The notes beneath the pieces were generated by a model that was given only the letters and a program-made list of their open reading frames with translations, did no database searches and was not told the DNA's origin. 64,000 nt of DNA from Viscum album (taxonomy: Eukaryota; Streptophyta; Magnoliopsida; Santalales; Viscaceae). Of the stretch, positions 23,740 to 37,360 are shown in pieces (positions within the stretch are counted from its first letter, which is position 1; each line of letters opens with the position of its first letter). The translations under genes and the position numbers were made by a program. Location: contig OY728121.1 of NCBI GenBank assembly GCA_963277665.1, positions 1,652,654,062-1,652,718,061 on the forward strand, in the 5' to 3' direction.

Positions 23740-25432
23740 CATATATTATTAATAGAGGTAATCATAGATAAAATATTGTTGATAATTATAGAAATGGTTG
23801 AACTAAACCCACAGATTACATTGATATTTCTGATTTAATTGATGGTATGAAGGAATCAAGCCTATTAAAAACACAGTCAATATTGAGTCACATATAGTAC
23901 TAATTGTAAAGATATAACTTCCACCATAGAAGGAACTATGGATATTAACAAGAAATAAACCATTGAAGGAACAAAATCCAATGTGTGTAATGATTCTATT
24001 GGTATAATGATGTTCATTCTAATATAAATGAATAAATTGAAGAAAAATAACACAGTATTGAAACTAAAATCAGAAATGACGTTGATACAAAAAAAATATA
24101 TTGAAACCACTAATAAAATTTTTCACATATATAACATTGAGATACCTGAGGATACTCACAATAGTAAAATTAATAACCACACTAATTATAATGATTAAAC
24201 TCATAGAAATGAAGGAAATGATAACACTAAAACTTCTAATATTACTAAGGGAACAAAAAAATCTGAATTAATTTATGACATTGGTGAAAATCAGTCCACT
24301 TGGGTAATCTAAACCCCTAAAGCAACGAGATATACTAATGAAAATAACACAACCAGTGGAAATAATTCCAATAAAAAAATGAAATTCACTGACCACACTA
24401 ACATCAATGATTCCCTTGAAGAAAAAATTTATAGATGGTATTGATTTAATTTTTTTTAATAATATCACTAACAACAGTAACACCCCTGATGGAAATAAAT
24501 CCATCTATCAAACTTGAATTATTGACACCATTGATGAAAAATCAAATACTGATGATGCTAATGTAACTATGGTCACTAAAGAAACTGAAAACACTAATAG
24601 TAATGATACCACTATTTCAATGATTCTATAGATACAAATGACAAAAATTATTTTTCAATAGAAACACAAGAAAATAAATTCACTACTAACATGACTAACA
24701 ATGATGATATCTCCATAACTAATGGAATTAAAAGAACCTTATTCACTGAAACCAATATAGTAAATGATTCCACTAAGGCCGTTGAATCTATTTAAGCCAA
24801 TTTTTCCCACCATAGACATTAAATAAAACTAACACCACTTATGACATTGATGTACCAATGATTATATATGTTAGTGAAGAAACATATGAAACATAAAACA
24901 TAGAAATAAATAAGTGTAATAATTCCACTAATGCCACTGATAACATAGATTTTACTAATGTCAGTGGAACAGGTATCAACAACTACACCACTAAAAACCC
25001 TAAAAACGCATATTCAACTGATGATACAGACACCGTTAATTAAGTTTGTGGAACTGATTCTACTCACAATGTTCGCAGTACAAAAACAACTAAAAAATAT
25101 TTTTAATTGATGACAGAGGTCTACACTTTACAATAATTTATCTAATGGTGTTGGTGAAAATAGAAATATAAATGGAACTTATTAAACTATTGATAATAAT
25201 GGCATTGAAATTAGTGAATAAACTATTGAAATTGAATCACATGAATTACTAAGTCTATTGTGGACATTGAAATCACTTTCGTAGAAAAGAATCTGAAGAA
25301 AATAATAGAGTTAATAACACTAATAGAATTAGAAACACTGATTAAACTCTTGATAAAAACAAAAACATTGCTGATTACATTAGTGAATATGATTCCACAC
25401 ACACACAATAGTCACTAACAATGCAGAGGGAA
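23740..25432 (+). repeat. Asn/Thr/Asp/Ile-coding, 3-base-periodic low-complexity block
   Basis: Over about 1.7 kb the plus strand keeps returning to codons AAT/AAC, ACT/ACC, GAT/GAC, ATT and GAA in a three-base rhythm. Runs such as KSNTDDANVTMVTKETENTNSNDTT appear between frequent stops. It may be a decayed repeat-rich coding region or a degenerate trinucleotide-based minisatellite. It ends at GCAGAGGGAA, a PPT-like tract, followed by TGTAACCCCC. A shorter block of the same type occurs at 59160-59745, also just before an LTR-like start. I infer it is an internal part of the AT-rich LTR elements described below. Confidence 0.6.
25423..25432 (+). other. Polypurine-like tract before LTR-like block L1
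   Basis: GCAGAGGGAA is followed by TGTAACCCCC. The arrangement matches the end of element A, where on the minus strand GGAGGGGAGAA is followed by TGTAACACCCC. It suggests L1 served as a 3' LTR for something to its left. Confidence 0.45.
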
Positions 25433-28400
25433 TGTAACCCCCAAATATTTTAATATATTCATTCCTCTAATTAATCTAAATATGTTTGATAGATTTGTCA
25501 ACATGCTAAAATGAACCAAAATGAAACTATGATAAGTTTTTATTTTTAAAAGGAATCCATTGAATTAGTTGGTTTGATTAAGAGTAATTTAATAATGAAT
25601 TATATTAATATATATTTGTAGAGGTTGTTTTATATATATTTACCTAATTTATTATCATGTTTATGAACTTTCTTTTTAGGGGCTATGATTTTCTAGAAAT
25701 TAATTATACATTTATTATATTATTGTTTTAATAAAATAAAATATTTACTTATAAATAATAGATTCATTAGATGTTCATGGAATTTATGAATAATAATAAC
25801 TAGTATTTTATAAATGCATCTTCTAATAAAGAAACGGTTTGTTGAATAAGTATTTGATCAAAATTTTAATTTTTAAATGCTAGAACTTCAATTTGAAAAA
25901 ATTAGTAATATTTTTGGATTTCAAATTAAATTATTATCTTAATGATATTTTTTATTTATTAGAATTAATTTATTTTTCAAATAAATAGTGAAAATTAAGA
26001 ATTTACTTATACCATCACTTTAATGAAATTACTTTATATTATAAATTAATTAAAGGAATTTGAATATTTTTACCAATAATATATATATATATTATAAATT
26101 TAATTAAATCATTATAAATTGATATACTAAATTTATAATCTTAGGCTATGAATTTTGAACATTTATGTAGTATTTTAAAGCAAACAATATTTATACTGAA
26201 TTGCATAATTTATTATGATGAGATTAAAAGTTGTTTTTTTATTTTAAAAATTTTATTTTATATCATTGTAATCAGTATCATTAATTATTTTTTCCTATAC
26301 ATAAATTTATTCTTAAAAATTACAACATTCTTAGAAACGGTTTTTACAAGTTACATGTGCTAATGTAATAATTAATTTTCATAAACATAGAAATTTAATT
26401 TGATAAAATGATTCATATATCCTAGATAATAATTATCCTGTTATATAATTATTGAAATTGCATTTTTATGTATAGAAATTATATTATCAGGATTAATGAT
26501 AATTTCTGAGATAATAGTGACAATTATTTTTCAAAACTATTTTTTTATTGATATCAATAAATTTTTTTAGAATCATATAAAATAAATTAATTTAAATAAT
26601 TAGTATTATATAATTTAAAATAATATATATAAATTAATTAAATCCATTTTTTTAAATCAATATATCATATGATTAAGAATATATAATGGTCAAAATATCA
26701 TTTATCTACTGATACAATTTTTCTACACATTATATGCATTAATTTAAATTTAAATTTTATAATATTTAGATATTTAATTTGATTAAATTGAGTTTCATTT
26801 TATTTCATGAACACCCTACTTTTTTATATGGGTTATTTAACATTTTCAAATAAATGCAAAATCACTTTGTTAGAAGCTAGTAACAAAATTTAAAAGTAAT
26901 AAAGTAAAATAATAAAATATAAAGGAAAACCCCTATAAAATGTTTGAAATAACATGTGAAATGATTTTTTGGAGAATTTATATAACCAAATAGACCAAAA
27001 AATAGGATAGTTTTATTCTAAATTTTCCTTGAAATAGTTTCTGGGAATTGTTAAAATATAATTGGGTCTTGAAAAAAATTCATTTTCATCCACTAAAAAA
27101 GGGTTTTAATTACACCCATTCAAACATACACCTCTCCTTTTAAATATCATTGAAAATATTTCAAAAAAAATCTTATAACTTAATTATATTACACTTTAGT
27201 TAGACCCTTTACAATCTGGGTTCTCTTAATCCCTTAAATTCAATGAATTTTTCTGTTGAAATATCAAGCCTCCAATGTAATTTTTATCTCCAGCATGAGT
27301 TTTAATCCTAAATATTTCCCTTAAAAATCTATTATATACATGAAAAGGTAATTAATTAACGGTTTTTATTATAAATATTTGTTATTATATACATTTAATT
27401 ACATTATTAATTCCTCTCCATCCACTACGACAAATAGAGGCAACGTTAGTGTGCCATGTGGACTAGCTACTATATAAAAAACATCATCCATTTTTCATCA
27501 CCACAATTTATATCTAATAAAAATGATTTAATGTGTGAATGAAAGTTATGTATATAATATAACTATATCCCTTCAATTGAAAAGTATTATTTTCCTCATT
27601 TCCCTCTTTTTCATTGAGAAAAAGAAACATTAATCATTTGTATGTGTGGACCATCGCCACCACAAGCATTGAATTTAATTTTTCATGAACACCCATCATG
27701 GTTGGTGTAAAAAATATATTAGTATATAAATATTATTTACAAAATACCATTAAAAATATTTATATAATGAAACTTTTTGAAATTGGTTCTATAATGGTCA
27801 CCACACAGAAAGATTTACATAGAAATTGACTGAACAAACATAAGTAAAAGACACTGAAACCAAATATATTTTATAAATATGAAACTATATGCTATTTAAA
27901 TGAATATATAATATGAAATATCGATAAATAAATTTCATTGTATAAATATAATTAATTTATAGTAATTTTTAGAATGTAAATTGAATTTCTAGAGTGCCTT
28001 ATGACACTGGTATGGGTTTATATCTGAATTCAACTTCCTTGAGACATGATTTAATGTTATGAAAAAATTATTTATTTCAATAGAAGATATGCTACCAAAA
28101 AATTTATTTTAAAATAATCAAGGATTTAATTAATTGTATTTATATAACTATATTATTTTCATCTTCAAATGATTTTTTATAAAAAAAATTAATAATGTCA
28201 TAAGGGTTTTATCCCCAAATATAATTATAAGAGATAAAAATCCTTTTATACATGTAATTTATTTTAAATAAAATTTTTACCACTAATTGGCTATATAATC
28301 TCTATTATTATAATTATTCATAGTATTTTTTCATTATATTAATGTTTAATTTTTTAATGGGGGGTTTTTTAGAATATTTCATAAAATGTAAGGGATCATA

Positions 28401-29826
28401 AAAACAACCCCTATAACTATTTGGATACACATTCTTTTATTTTTTACCATTTTATTTAAAATTATTCAAAACTATATAATCCATATTATTTATATATATA
28501 TAACTATTTTAATTTACTTTTAATTATTTAGGAATTTATATATTTTTTGTTCCCATTAATTTTTCCCCTTTTAGGTGAAATAGTTTTTTTGGTAATGTCC
28601 CCTTGTTTGGAATCATTTCAAGTACCAGCGACCATATAATTTTTTAACCTCTATTTAAAAATACTCCATTATTACATTAAAATTCATTTATATTTCTATT
28701 TTTGTTCTAGAAGGATGATTTATTCATTTTTCTTTTTTAAAGGGTCTATCACCCATTTTGAATGGATTCAGTTTGGAAATTCATTTTATTCTTAGGTCTT
28801 TCCCTTATTTGATGAATTATTTTTTAAATTGAATACCCATATCTAAGACATATGTTAATTTATATTAAAAATCAATATCCAAGGGAACTTTATTGTACAT
28901 CCACAATTTAATACATATGATATAGCCTTGTCTTACGTCTTAGGAAAATATTGTGATACCCACATAACTTAAATTAGTTATATCATGCATAGGATTTAAT
29001 TTTTTATATTTTTCCTTTTTTGGGAAAACATTATTATATATATAATTATGGTGGTTATCCTTTTTTATAATGGTCTATTAATTTATATATCAATTGAAAT
29101 TGGTATTTTTAAAGTCTTATGAGACTCTATGTATAGTACTTGTATGGTTATCCAAAGCACAAAAAATATAGTTTATAGGTGGATAGCCTATGAAATCTAT
29201 GTTATGATGGTGGTTAGCCAGAGCATACAATTATTATGGTGGTAGTTTCCTTGTATTATATTTTCTTGGTGGTTATCCATGATATATTATTTTGATTTCG
29301 TGCTTTATGATGTTACTACATGCTTATGATTCCATGATTTTATGATAAAATTTCATTACACCATGTTTACATTATTACCTCACACTCTTATATCTTGGTA
29401 CATGTATTTTATTTTGAGATTAAATGTCCTTAATTAATAATATATATATATATATATGTATTCATTATTTATTCTATTGTTAATAAATTTTTCAATGAAC
29501 TAGTTTTATCATATTATTATGATCAAACTCATGATGTCATATTCATAACATTTTTTCCTTAATGATCATTTTATATTACCCATATATCATGTTTCCATTC
29601 ACCATATTAGGAATATAATATAACATAGAATAATTCTAAATGGGTTTCTAGAACATATATATTATCATGAAATTATCATACGTCATTTAAAATAATTTTC
29701 TTGTATTACAGGTCCTCAAAGACACTAAACCAAATTATTATTCAAGCTATGTGATATTATTTTTATATTCAAGGTTTACATTATATAAAAGAGATAAAAT
29801 TAGCTTATGTTTAGTTTGGGTCATCA
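25433..29826 (+). repeat. Very old AT-rich LTR (L1), related to element A LTRs
   Basis: It begins TGTAACCCCCAAAT and, by eye, aligns along much of its length with 31422-34930 at an offset of about 6.0 kb. Anchors are 25790 with 31785, 27265 with 33300, 27440 with 33470, and 28750 with 34800. Its tail (28860-29700) aligns with 57950-58960 and, loosely, with the reverse complement of 39100-39700, including a shared TCTTATGAGAC/TCTCATGAGAC stretch. It ends before a PBS-like TGGGTATCAATG. Identity seems near 60-70%. No coding signal. Boundaries are tentative. Confidence 0.45.
29440..29460. repeat. (AT)n microsatellite
   Basis: About ten AT dinucleotides in L1. Other short AT runs occur at 26075-26095 and 32829-32845. 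Confidence 0.8.
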
Positions 29827-29829
29827 TAG

Positions 29830-29841
29830 TGGGTATCAATG
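29830..29841 (+). other. Candidate primer binding site after L1
   Basis: TGGGTATCAATG lies three bases after a CA end and resembles the initiator-Met PBS TGGTATCAGAGC with a few changes. Element B has the comparable TGGTATCAAAGG at 49075. The case rests on position and partial match only. Confidence 0.35.
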
Positions 29842-31421
29842 TAGTGTGTTGTTATTCCTTATGATTAGTACACTCATTTTATAGAATTAAGAAAGTGAAC
29901 CTTATTAAAAACCCTTTGGTATTATACTATGTATAGGAATACATACCTAAATTTTTGTAATTAATAGAGTGTGTGGTATTCTAAGAACCAAAATACTATT
30001 TGGATAATAAAAAAAGATTTAGGCTTTGGAACTGAGGTATCTATGGGTAATAAACACCAAAAAATAATCTTTTGTTTTAAATCTATTGTCACAATGTGTT
30101 TAATAAATATGCATAGATATACCCTATATCTGACACTCATGTGTAATATGCTTGGGATAATAATGTGATCTTTCCAAACCACTATATAGGATTGATTTAT
30201 TATATATTATTTGGGAATTGTATGATAAATATAAGGGATCTAAAATTAAGGTAATCTATTGTAAATCTAGAATGATATTGTTTTAACCAATGATGATATA
30301 AGTTTATATAATACTGATATTTGTAAAAATATAAATGATTTGGGTTTAAATAATAATCATATAGATGGAATTAAATGAATTATAGGAAAACATGCTATTA
30401 TTATATAGTGATAAATCCTCAGGTTAAATTTACATTTGTTTATCATGGATACTTATCTATTAATTTTTTTTCATCATACATGATAACCACTTGTGGTTTT
30501 ACTAATGAATAGAAATATAAATAACTATATTATAATTGGGTGTGAGGAACTATTCAATTATTACCTTAATGTTAAACCCACTGGAATGTGGGATGGAATG
30601 AAAAATATGGGGATTATATCAAACCCAAAATTGTGAAACTTGATCAACAACATAACCATTGTTCAAATATTTAGTTAACTAAAGAAGTGACAGAAGGATA
30701 CTCATGAAATCTAAAGTAATGCAGATAATAATGAATGATTAATAATAAAAATATATTACAAAAATATGGGATGAAAAATCAGGGGAATTTATTGAAGGGT
30801 ACTATAATATTGTTTAGTTTTGGAAAAGGAGGGAATAAAACATCGTGTTATCAAAGGAAAAACATGTATACAATAACGAATGATAATAGTCTTTCCTAGG
30901 ATCAATTAAAGATTTGATGTTTTAGAAGTGATTTTTTTGTTTCTATGAAACCTAATGTGTCCAATCGTTAATGTGTATGACCAAGAAAGGCCACCATCTA
31001 GGTTTTAATAACTAATAATATCTTATTAAATGAATAATTTTTAGGTAGAATGTAATTTCTCAATCTAGATTTTTCAACATCATATGTTATTTATGATTTC
31101 TCTTACTCGGTTTGAGATGTAAATAGAAAACTTTTGAGGTTATATTTTTGAAATTTTTCTTATATGATAATTATTCAATGTTTGAGTGATTTTATACCTT
31201 ACATATTTATCTCTTCATCACTTATTAGTAATCCAATGGCAATGGAATATCAATTTTTACAAATGGCTCAAATCAAATTGCTAAGGGACAAATCTCACTT
31301 CATATCTCATATCGATGAATAATAGAATACTTGTGTATATTTATTTAAGTGATCTCTATGGAAATGACTCACATCATGTGAGTTTAAACATTATTGTAAT
31401 TTCATTTTTTATGTGGCAGAA
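29842..31421 (+). other. Putative internal region between L1 and L2
   Basis: About 1.6 kb without a recognisable protein. Short Asn/Asp/Ile-rich phrases near 30270-30400 recall the block at 23740-25432. If L1 and L2 are an LTR pair, the element was non-autonomous with LTRs much longer than its inside. Confidence 0.35.
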
Positions 31422-34400
31422 TGAAACAACATGATATTTTAATATATGTTTTCATCTAAATAAGAAAAACATGTTCTATAGCTTGCTCCACATGAAAAAT
31501 TGAACCAGAAAATGTTATATGTTTCTCCCATTAAAAATATACATTTAATAAGTCGGATTATGTTTGAGTAACTTATTTATGAAATATATTAATGTATGTG
31601 TCTATTTAAAGGTTACCTTACACAAAATTTACTTAATTAATTATTGTGTTTAAGTATTTGATTTTTTATTCACTGTGATTATTATTAAAGAAACATAAGA
31701 ATATTCATTTTAAATTAATATTTTAATAAATAATAATATTTAATTACTAGTAATAAATTTATTATTATTTCATCTAAATTATGAATAACCACATCTAGTA
31801 TTCTAAAAAGGCATGTCCCTATTAAACAAGTTTCATTATATTTTAGGTTTTTAATTAAAAATTATATCTAAAAATTATAGAATTTTCATTTTAAATAAAT
31901 GAACATTTTTTTGGGATTTAATATTATTGTATTAACTTATGGTGAGTTTTTGGTATTTTTTGGGAAAAAATTATTTTCACATGAAAAATAAAAATGCCAA
32001 TTTTACTAATTCTCTCACTTGTATGAAAACATATTATTATTTGAATACATTGAATGTTTTTAAAAAAATTCCATTTAAAATTAAATATTAAAAATTATAA
32101 TAATTAATTAATAAATAAAATGTTAATAATTATAGACCCAGGTTCAAAATTTGGGAAATTTATATAGACTTTTAATGTAAACTGTTTTTTGGATGTTTTG
32201 TTTGATTAATAATAACATGGTGAGATGTATGTTTAAATAAATTTTATTATTAAATAAGTTATATTATATTTATAATAATAATTTTTAATAAAATTTTAAT
32301 TAATAACATTTAAAATTGATTCATGTAACTAAATGCTATGCCTAAAAATACACTTTTCTTAAAAACAGGTTCTTATGCGTTAAATAGATAACGTCAAGAT
32401 TTATTTCCCCTCACATAAAAATTTTATTTGATATAATTATTATTATATTTTAGATAATTATTTTAATATTATTTATTATTCAAAATATCATTTTTTGCTC
32501 TAAAATATAGAATACTTGTATTAATGATAATTATCATGATAATTTGGAAACAAAAATGTTGAAATTATTGTTTTATTAATATCAGTGATTTATATCTAAT
32601 AAATATAATGTAAAATTATATAAATAACGGATGATATGTTATTTTTAACACATAAATAATTATATTAACAATAATTAAATTGGAAATCAATATAAAAGAT
32701 GTTTATGAATCCATAGTACATAAAATGTCATTTTTCTACAAAAATAGTTTTTCAAAACATTATCAGTTTTAATATTATTGTTAATTCAAAAAAAATTATA
32801 AATTGAATTAGAATAAATAGTGGATAAATATATATATAATATACATAAATGTTTTTATATGTATTTTGTTAAATTTTCAATAAAACATAAAATCCCTTAT
32901 TTAAAAACTGATTACCAAGGTAAAATGTGAAATCATAAAATATACAAAAATAGTAAAAACATAATAAAATGTTCGAAACAAATGTGTACATAATATTTTC
33001 ATACATTACCTTAATAATTACACCCAAAATCCCATTATTTATACAAATTGGATCCCTTGAACACATAACAGTGTTGTGGTATTATTAAAATATATCATGG
33101 GTTTCCCAAAGTCTTATTTTCATCACTTGTAAATTGGGGTCACTTACACCCTTTATAAAAACAAATAAAATTTAAATTTCCTTCAAAACATTACAAAATA
33201 TCTGATACTATAATTATATCCATCATTATTAATCTCACGGTCACAATATATTAGTATATTCCCTTCAATTCTAATTATTTTTACAAGGAGAAATCAAGTC
33301 TCCAATGTAATTATTATATTTTACGTATATTTTTCTTATTAATATTACTCATAAAAATATCTTATATCAAATTTCATTTGATGAAATTAGTATCATTATT
33401 ATAAAAACATGTTATTTTATAAATACAATAATTATTATTTTTTCCTCCTCATTAGCCAAGGAAAATAGATGTGTCATTAATGTGTTGTGTAGCCTACATC
33501 CTCCACAAAGTGACGCCTTCCATTTTTCATCAATATCATTAATGGATGAAAAAAAGGATGCTAAGGGCGAATTAATATAATATACATAATATAAATAGTA
33601 TTCTATGATTTCTAATTATCTGATCCTTTTTAAAAAAAATCATTTTTTAGAAATGGAAACATTAATCTTGTGTATGTGTGAATTGTCACCTCTACAAGAA
33701 ATGAATTTCTATTTCCATCACCATTCATATTTGTTTAAATTAAAAATATATTTAATAAATGAAAATGAATTCCACAATAATATTAACATAACGTATATTA
33801 TCAATCTATTTTAAAAATATTTCTACTTTAGTCAACTTTCAATAGATGTAACAATGTAATTGATTGAATAAACTCTCGTAACTAATATAGAAAAAAAATG
33901 TATCCTATAAATAAATAACATATAATAGTAAAAGGAAAATGGAATATGAAATATATATGTATAAGGTTCTTGAATATATACCTAATGAACTTATTTTAAT
34001 TAATATATAAGTTCTGTGCAAGTGACGAATGCTTCCAGACGCAGGTAACAATGTTATTCACAATATCCATTCCTAGAAACATGTTTTATTGTTAATCTCT
34101 TAATTTTAATATTTGATGAGAATATATCATCCAAGACTATATTTTGGAATAATAAAAAATTTATTTCGTATTATTTATATGTCCATATGATTTTAATGAA
34201 TCCAGTGAATATTTAATCAAAAATTACTATATATATATTTATTTATTTATTTCATCTCAAAATTTCTTTCATTAGGACACATTTTATTTTATACACCTAA
34301 TTTAGTTTAAATGTTTTGTTTTTAGAAAGTTGGAATTATAATATCATTTATTATTTGTATCGATGTTATTTTAACATCGACCTCAATATACATTTATTTC

Positions 34401-34930
34401 AAATGGTTTTTATTAGAAAATTTTCTATATTGTATGGGATCCTCTAAACCACCCTTATTACATTTGGTTACACGTTCCCTTTCCTTTATCCCATTTTCAT
34501 TTATATTCTTCTCATGTGTATCATCTATATTATATAAATATAAATTCCATTTTCATATATAAAATTTTTACATTATCTTTATATATTGGGGAAAGTACAT
34601 TATTATATGACCATTGATGTTATCTATTTTATATTAACCTTGTTTATAAGGGAACATCCCATTGTATACAATATTATAAAGTATCACTCCCTAAAATTTT
34701 TTGACATTGAAGGTTTTTATATGAAAAAAATTAGTTCAGGAATGAAATTTTTAGTACAATTTTAACTATATGAATTAATTTTTTAGTTATTATTCTTCAA
34801 TGGTTCCATCACTTATATTGAAAAGCATCACCAATGAAGTTCTTTTTATTCTTTTTTCTTTAATATTTTTAAATAAGTATTTTCTAAAATAACTACCCAT
34901 GTTCATGAATTATTTTTATTTTAAATAAAA
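31422..34930 (+). repeat. Very old AT-rich LTR (L2), partner of L1
   Basis: It starts TGAAACAACATGATATTTTAA, aligning with the L1 start after a GGCAGAA tract. It follows L1 to about 34925, where a new LTR-like start (L3) interrupts it. The segment GGTGAGTTTTTGGTATTTTT near 31940 matches the reverse complement of 42040-42070 in element A. The L1 tail equivalent is missing, as expected if another element inserted at 34931. Confidence 0.42.
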
Positions 34931-36034
34931 TATAACATCTAAATGATATATATTCAATAATGTCTTTAGGTTATTTAACATAGTAAAATTAAAAAGTAAT
35001 AAAATTGTTTATAATAATGTATGTGACATGAAACATTGTTCATAAATAACTCACAAAATATATATCATTAATTTTAATTTCATCGATAGCTTACAGAAAA
35101 CACAACCTTGACTTTAAATGAATTGTAATATCAGATTTCATTATATCCTAGAAATTAAACTGTTGTGTACTTATAATAGAAAATTAATTATTCAAATTAT
35201 GGCTACTTGTTTAATATAAATTAAATAATAATAATTTAAATGAATAAAGTAAAAGGTTTTCTGAAAAACATTATAATTTTTTTTCTAAAAGAAGGAATAG
35301 TCACTCATTGCACAAAAATATAAAAATGAATATTTACCACTTGTAGAAATTTTAGCCGATAAATATATCTTCATTTTTGAAATAATAGAATCTAAATTAT
35401 CTTAGGGTGATTTTTTAGTATTTTTTTTGAAAGGATTTATTTTTTATGAATATAAAAAAATAATGATTTTTTAAAAACTACTATTAAATTTCAAAACATA
35501 AAATTTTAAATTATATAATTTTGTAGTTTAAAAGTAAAATTAGTTAAATTTCATATTAATTAATCTATTTTGGTTCATTGAATTAATTTTTATATTCATT
35601 TTTAATATAAAAAAATTGTAAACCTATGGATATTTTCTCTTTGAGAACCGTTTTTCATCTCTTCCATAAGATTATTTTTTTATTATAATTTTCCACTTAT
35701 GTGAATAGAATTTGTAAAAATGGTTTCAATATTTTTAATAATAAAAAATTTAATTGTAAAATATTTTTAAATTAATTTTTCACCAAAATAAATATTCAAA
35801 ATAGTTAAAATTAATTACCATTGTTAAGGAAAAAATGGTTTTACCAGTGATTAATCTAACAAAAGATAAGGTTTAAAAAGACCCAAAACCATACCTAAAT
35901 TATAATTATTCCCATATTTTGAAATTAAATAATCTACTATTGATAATATATCATCTTTTATGCCTTCTTCATGATAAAAACAGGGGAGTGATTGAATCTT
36001 TTCAAAATAGTACATCTGTTCCACTAACATCACC

Positions 36035-36042
36035 TATATAAT
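36035..36042 (+). promoter_or_regulatory. TATA-like box of L3
   Basis: TATATAAT followed by a CCTC-rich stretch sits at the place where element A's LTR has TATAAAAGG with a CCCCCACCTC follow-on. Confidence 0.4.
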
Positions 36043-36299
36043 GACACCTCCTCTTCTCAATTTTTCACTCATTAAAACCCTCTATGTTGATAAATCACCT
36101 AACCAAATAATTTTTTATCTTTCCTCATCTAATCTTAAATTCCTTTTTTTGTGTATAAGTCCATCTTAGGTTGGATTTTGGTGAAAACCATAGGAGGATA
36201 CCCGAAGAAGGGGTGACATTCCCCAATGTGTGTTTTTATTTATTTTCTTTCTAAACTGCATAAATTTGTATTTAGCCCTGTTGATATAATAAACATAGT

Positions 36300-37000
36300 A
36301 TAATTTATATACTAATATTTTCTATGTTAATTTATAGACGAATGACCATCTCAACTTCCATAAAATGGGTAATGAAGACATCATCCATGTGTACATTGGA
36401 CTAACACCTCACGAACTAATGTGATTGTTTTCCATTATAAAATATCATGGTAGGTTATGATGATGGATATAAAGTATATATATTGTATATATAACATAAA
36501 ACACTTGTTAGTAATTATTTCATTTATAACTTTTTTACTTTCCTATTCATGGTGGATACGAATGTCACTCAAGTGTTTGTCAGACTCGTGTCTTGCGATG
36601 CGATGTGGTTCTTCTTTCGCTAACGCATTACACAAAATGTGAAGAAGAAAATTTCAATTATTATTTATGATAGTAATACAAGAGATTATGATATTCATGA
36701 AATATTTATCAATCTGTAATGATAATATTTGATTTTAATTTTCATAAAATGACAACACCGTTAGTGTAAGTGTTGACTACCACCGTCATGATGTAATGTG
36801 ACTAACATTTAATCGCTACACTGTAAGGATGTTTTTTATAAGTATATAATATTCTATTTATGATATTATGATAATTGTGTAACAATAAATTTTTAATCAC
36901 CTCATTTCAACACTGATTATTGAACAATAGAAATGTTATCCATGTATACGTATGACCAACCTTCTCAAGGAATAAAATGTACATATTTTTTTAAAAAATA
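36300..37000 (+). repeat. Four degenerate units of about 185-190 bp
   Basis: GC-richer islands centred near 36385, 36570, 36760 and 36940 share a pattern of GTGT/GTAT, then GACTAxCACC/GACCAACC, then CTCAxG, separated by AT-rich DNA at a steady 180-190 bp pitch. Similar pairs at about 190 bp occur at 27455/27640 in L1 and 33480/33675 in L2. I read it as an internal subrepeat of this LTR family. Confidence 0.45.
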
Positions 37001-37316
37001 TTTCATGATTTGTATAAAAAGTATAATTTATGTATATATATTATAATTATAAAATCCGTAATATTATGGATAAGTTGATTCTATGTAATATTCAATACAA
37101 TTGGTTCTTTCGTGGTGAAGAATTAAAGAGAAAACAAGGCAAATAACACCTATGGCATAGAAAATAATGAATGATAATTAAGAAATTGGATATAATATGT
37201 TATAAGAGGATAATATATGGTATTATAAATATTAATATACTTCTATTATATGTGAAATAATTTTTTTAAAACCGCTATATTATAGGGTAATAATATTTTT
37301 AACTAAAATGAAGCAT

Positions 37317-37360
37317 GAGGTAAGGGACTTCGTCTCAATTTCTTTTCATCAAGGCATATT
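37317..37360 (+). other. Conserved 44-bp island in L3
   Basis: 39 of 44 bases match the reverse complement of 40116-40159 in element A, with a third copy at about 44726-44769, while the flanks look only about 60% alike. The island opens with GAGGTAAG, a good splice-donor match, followed by GGACTTCGTCTCAAT. Confidence 0.65.

Noticed and set aside
29961..30182. Overlapping plus and minus frames near 30 kb
   Set aside because: AT-rich chance frames on both strands of the same DNA, with no motif.
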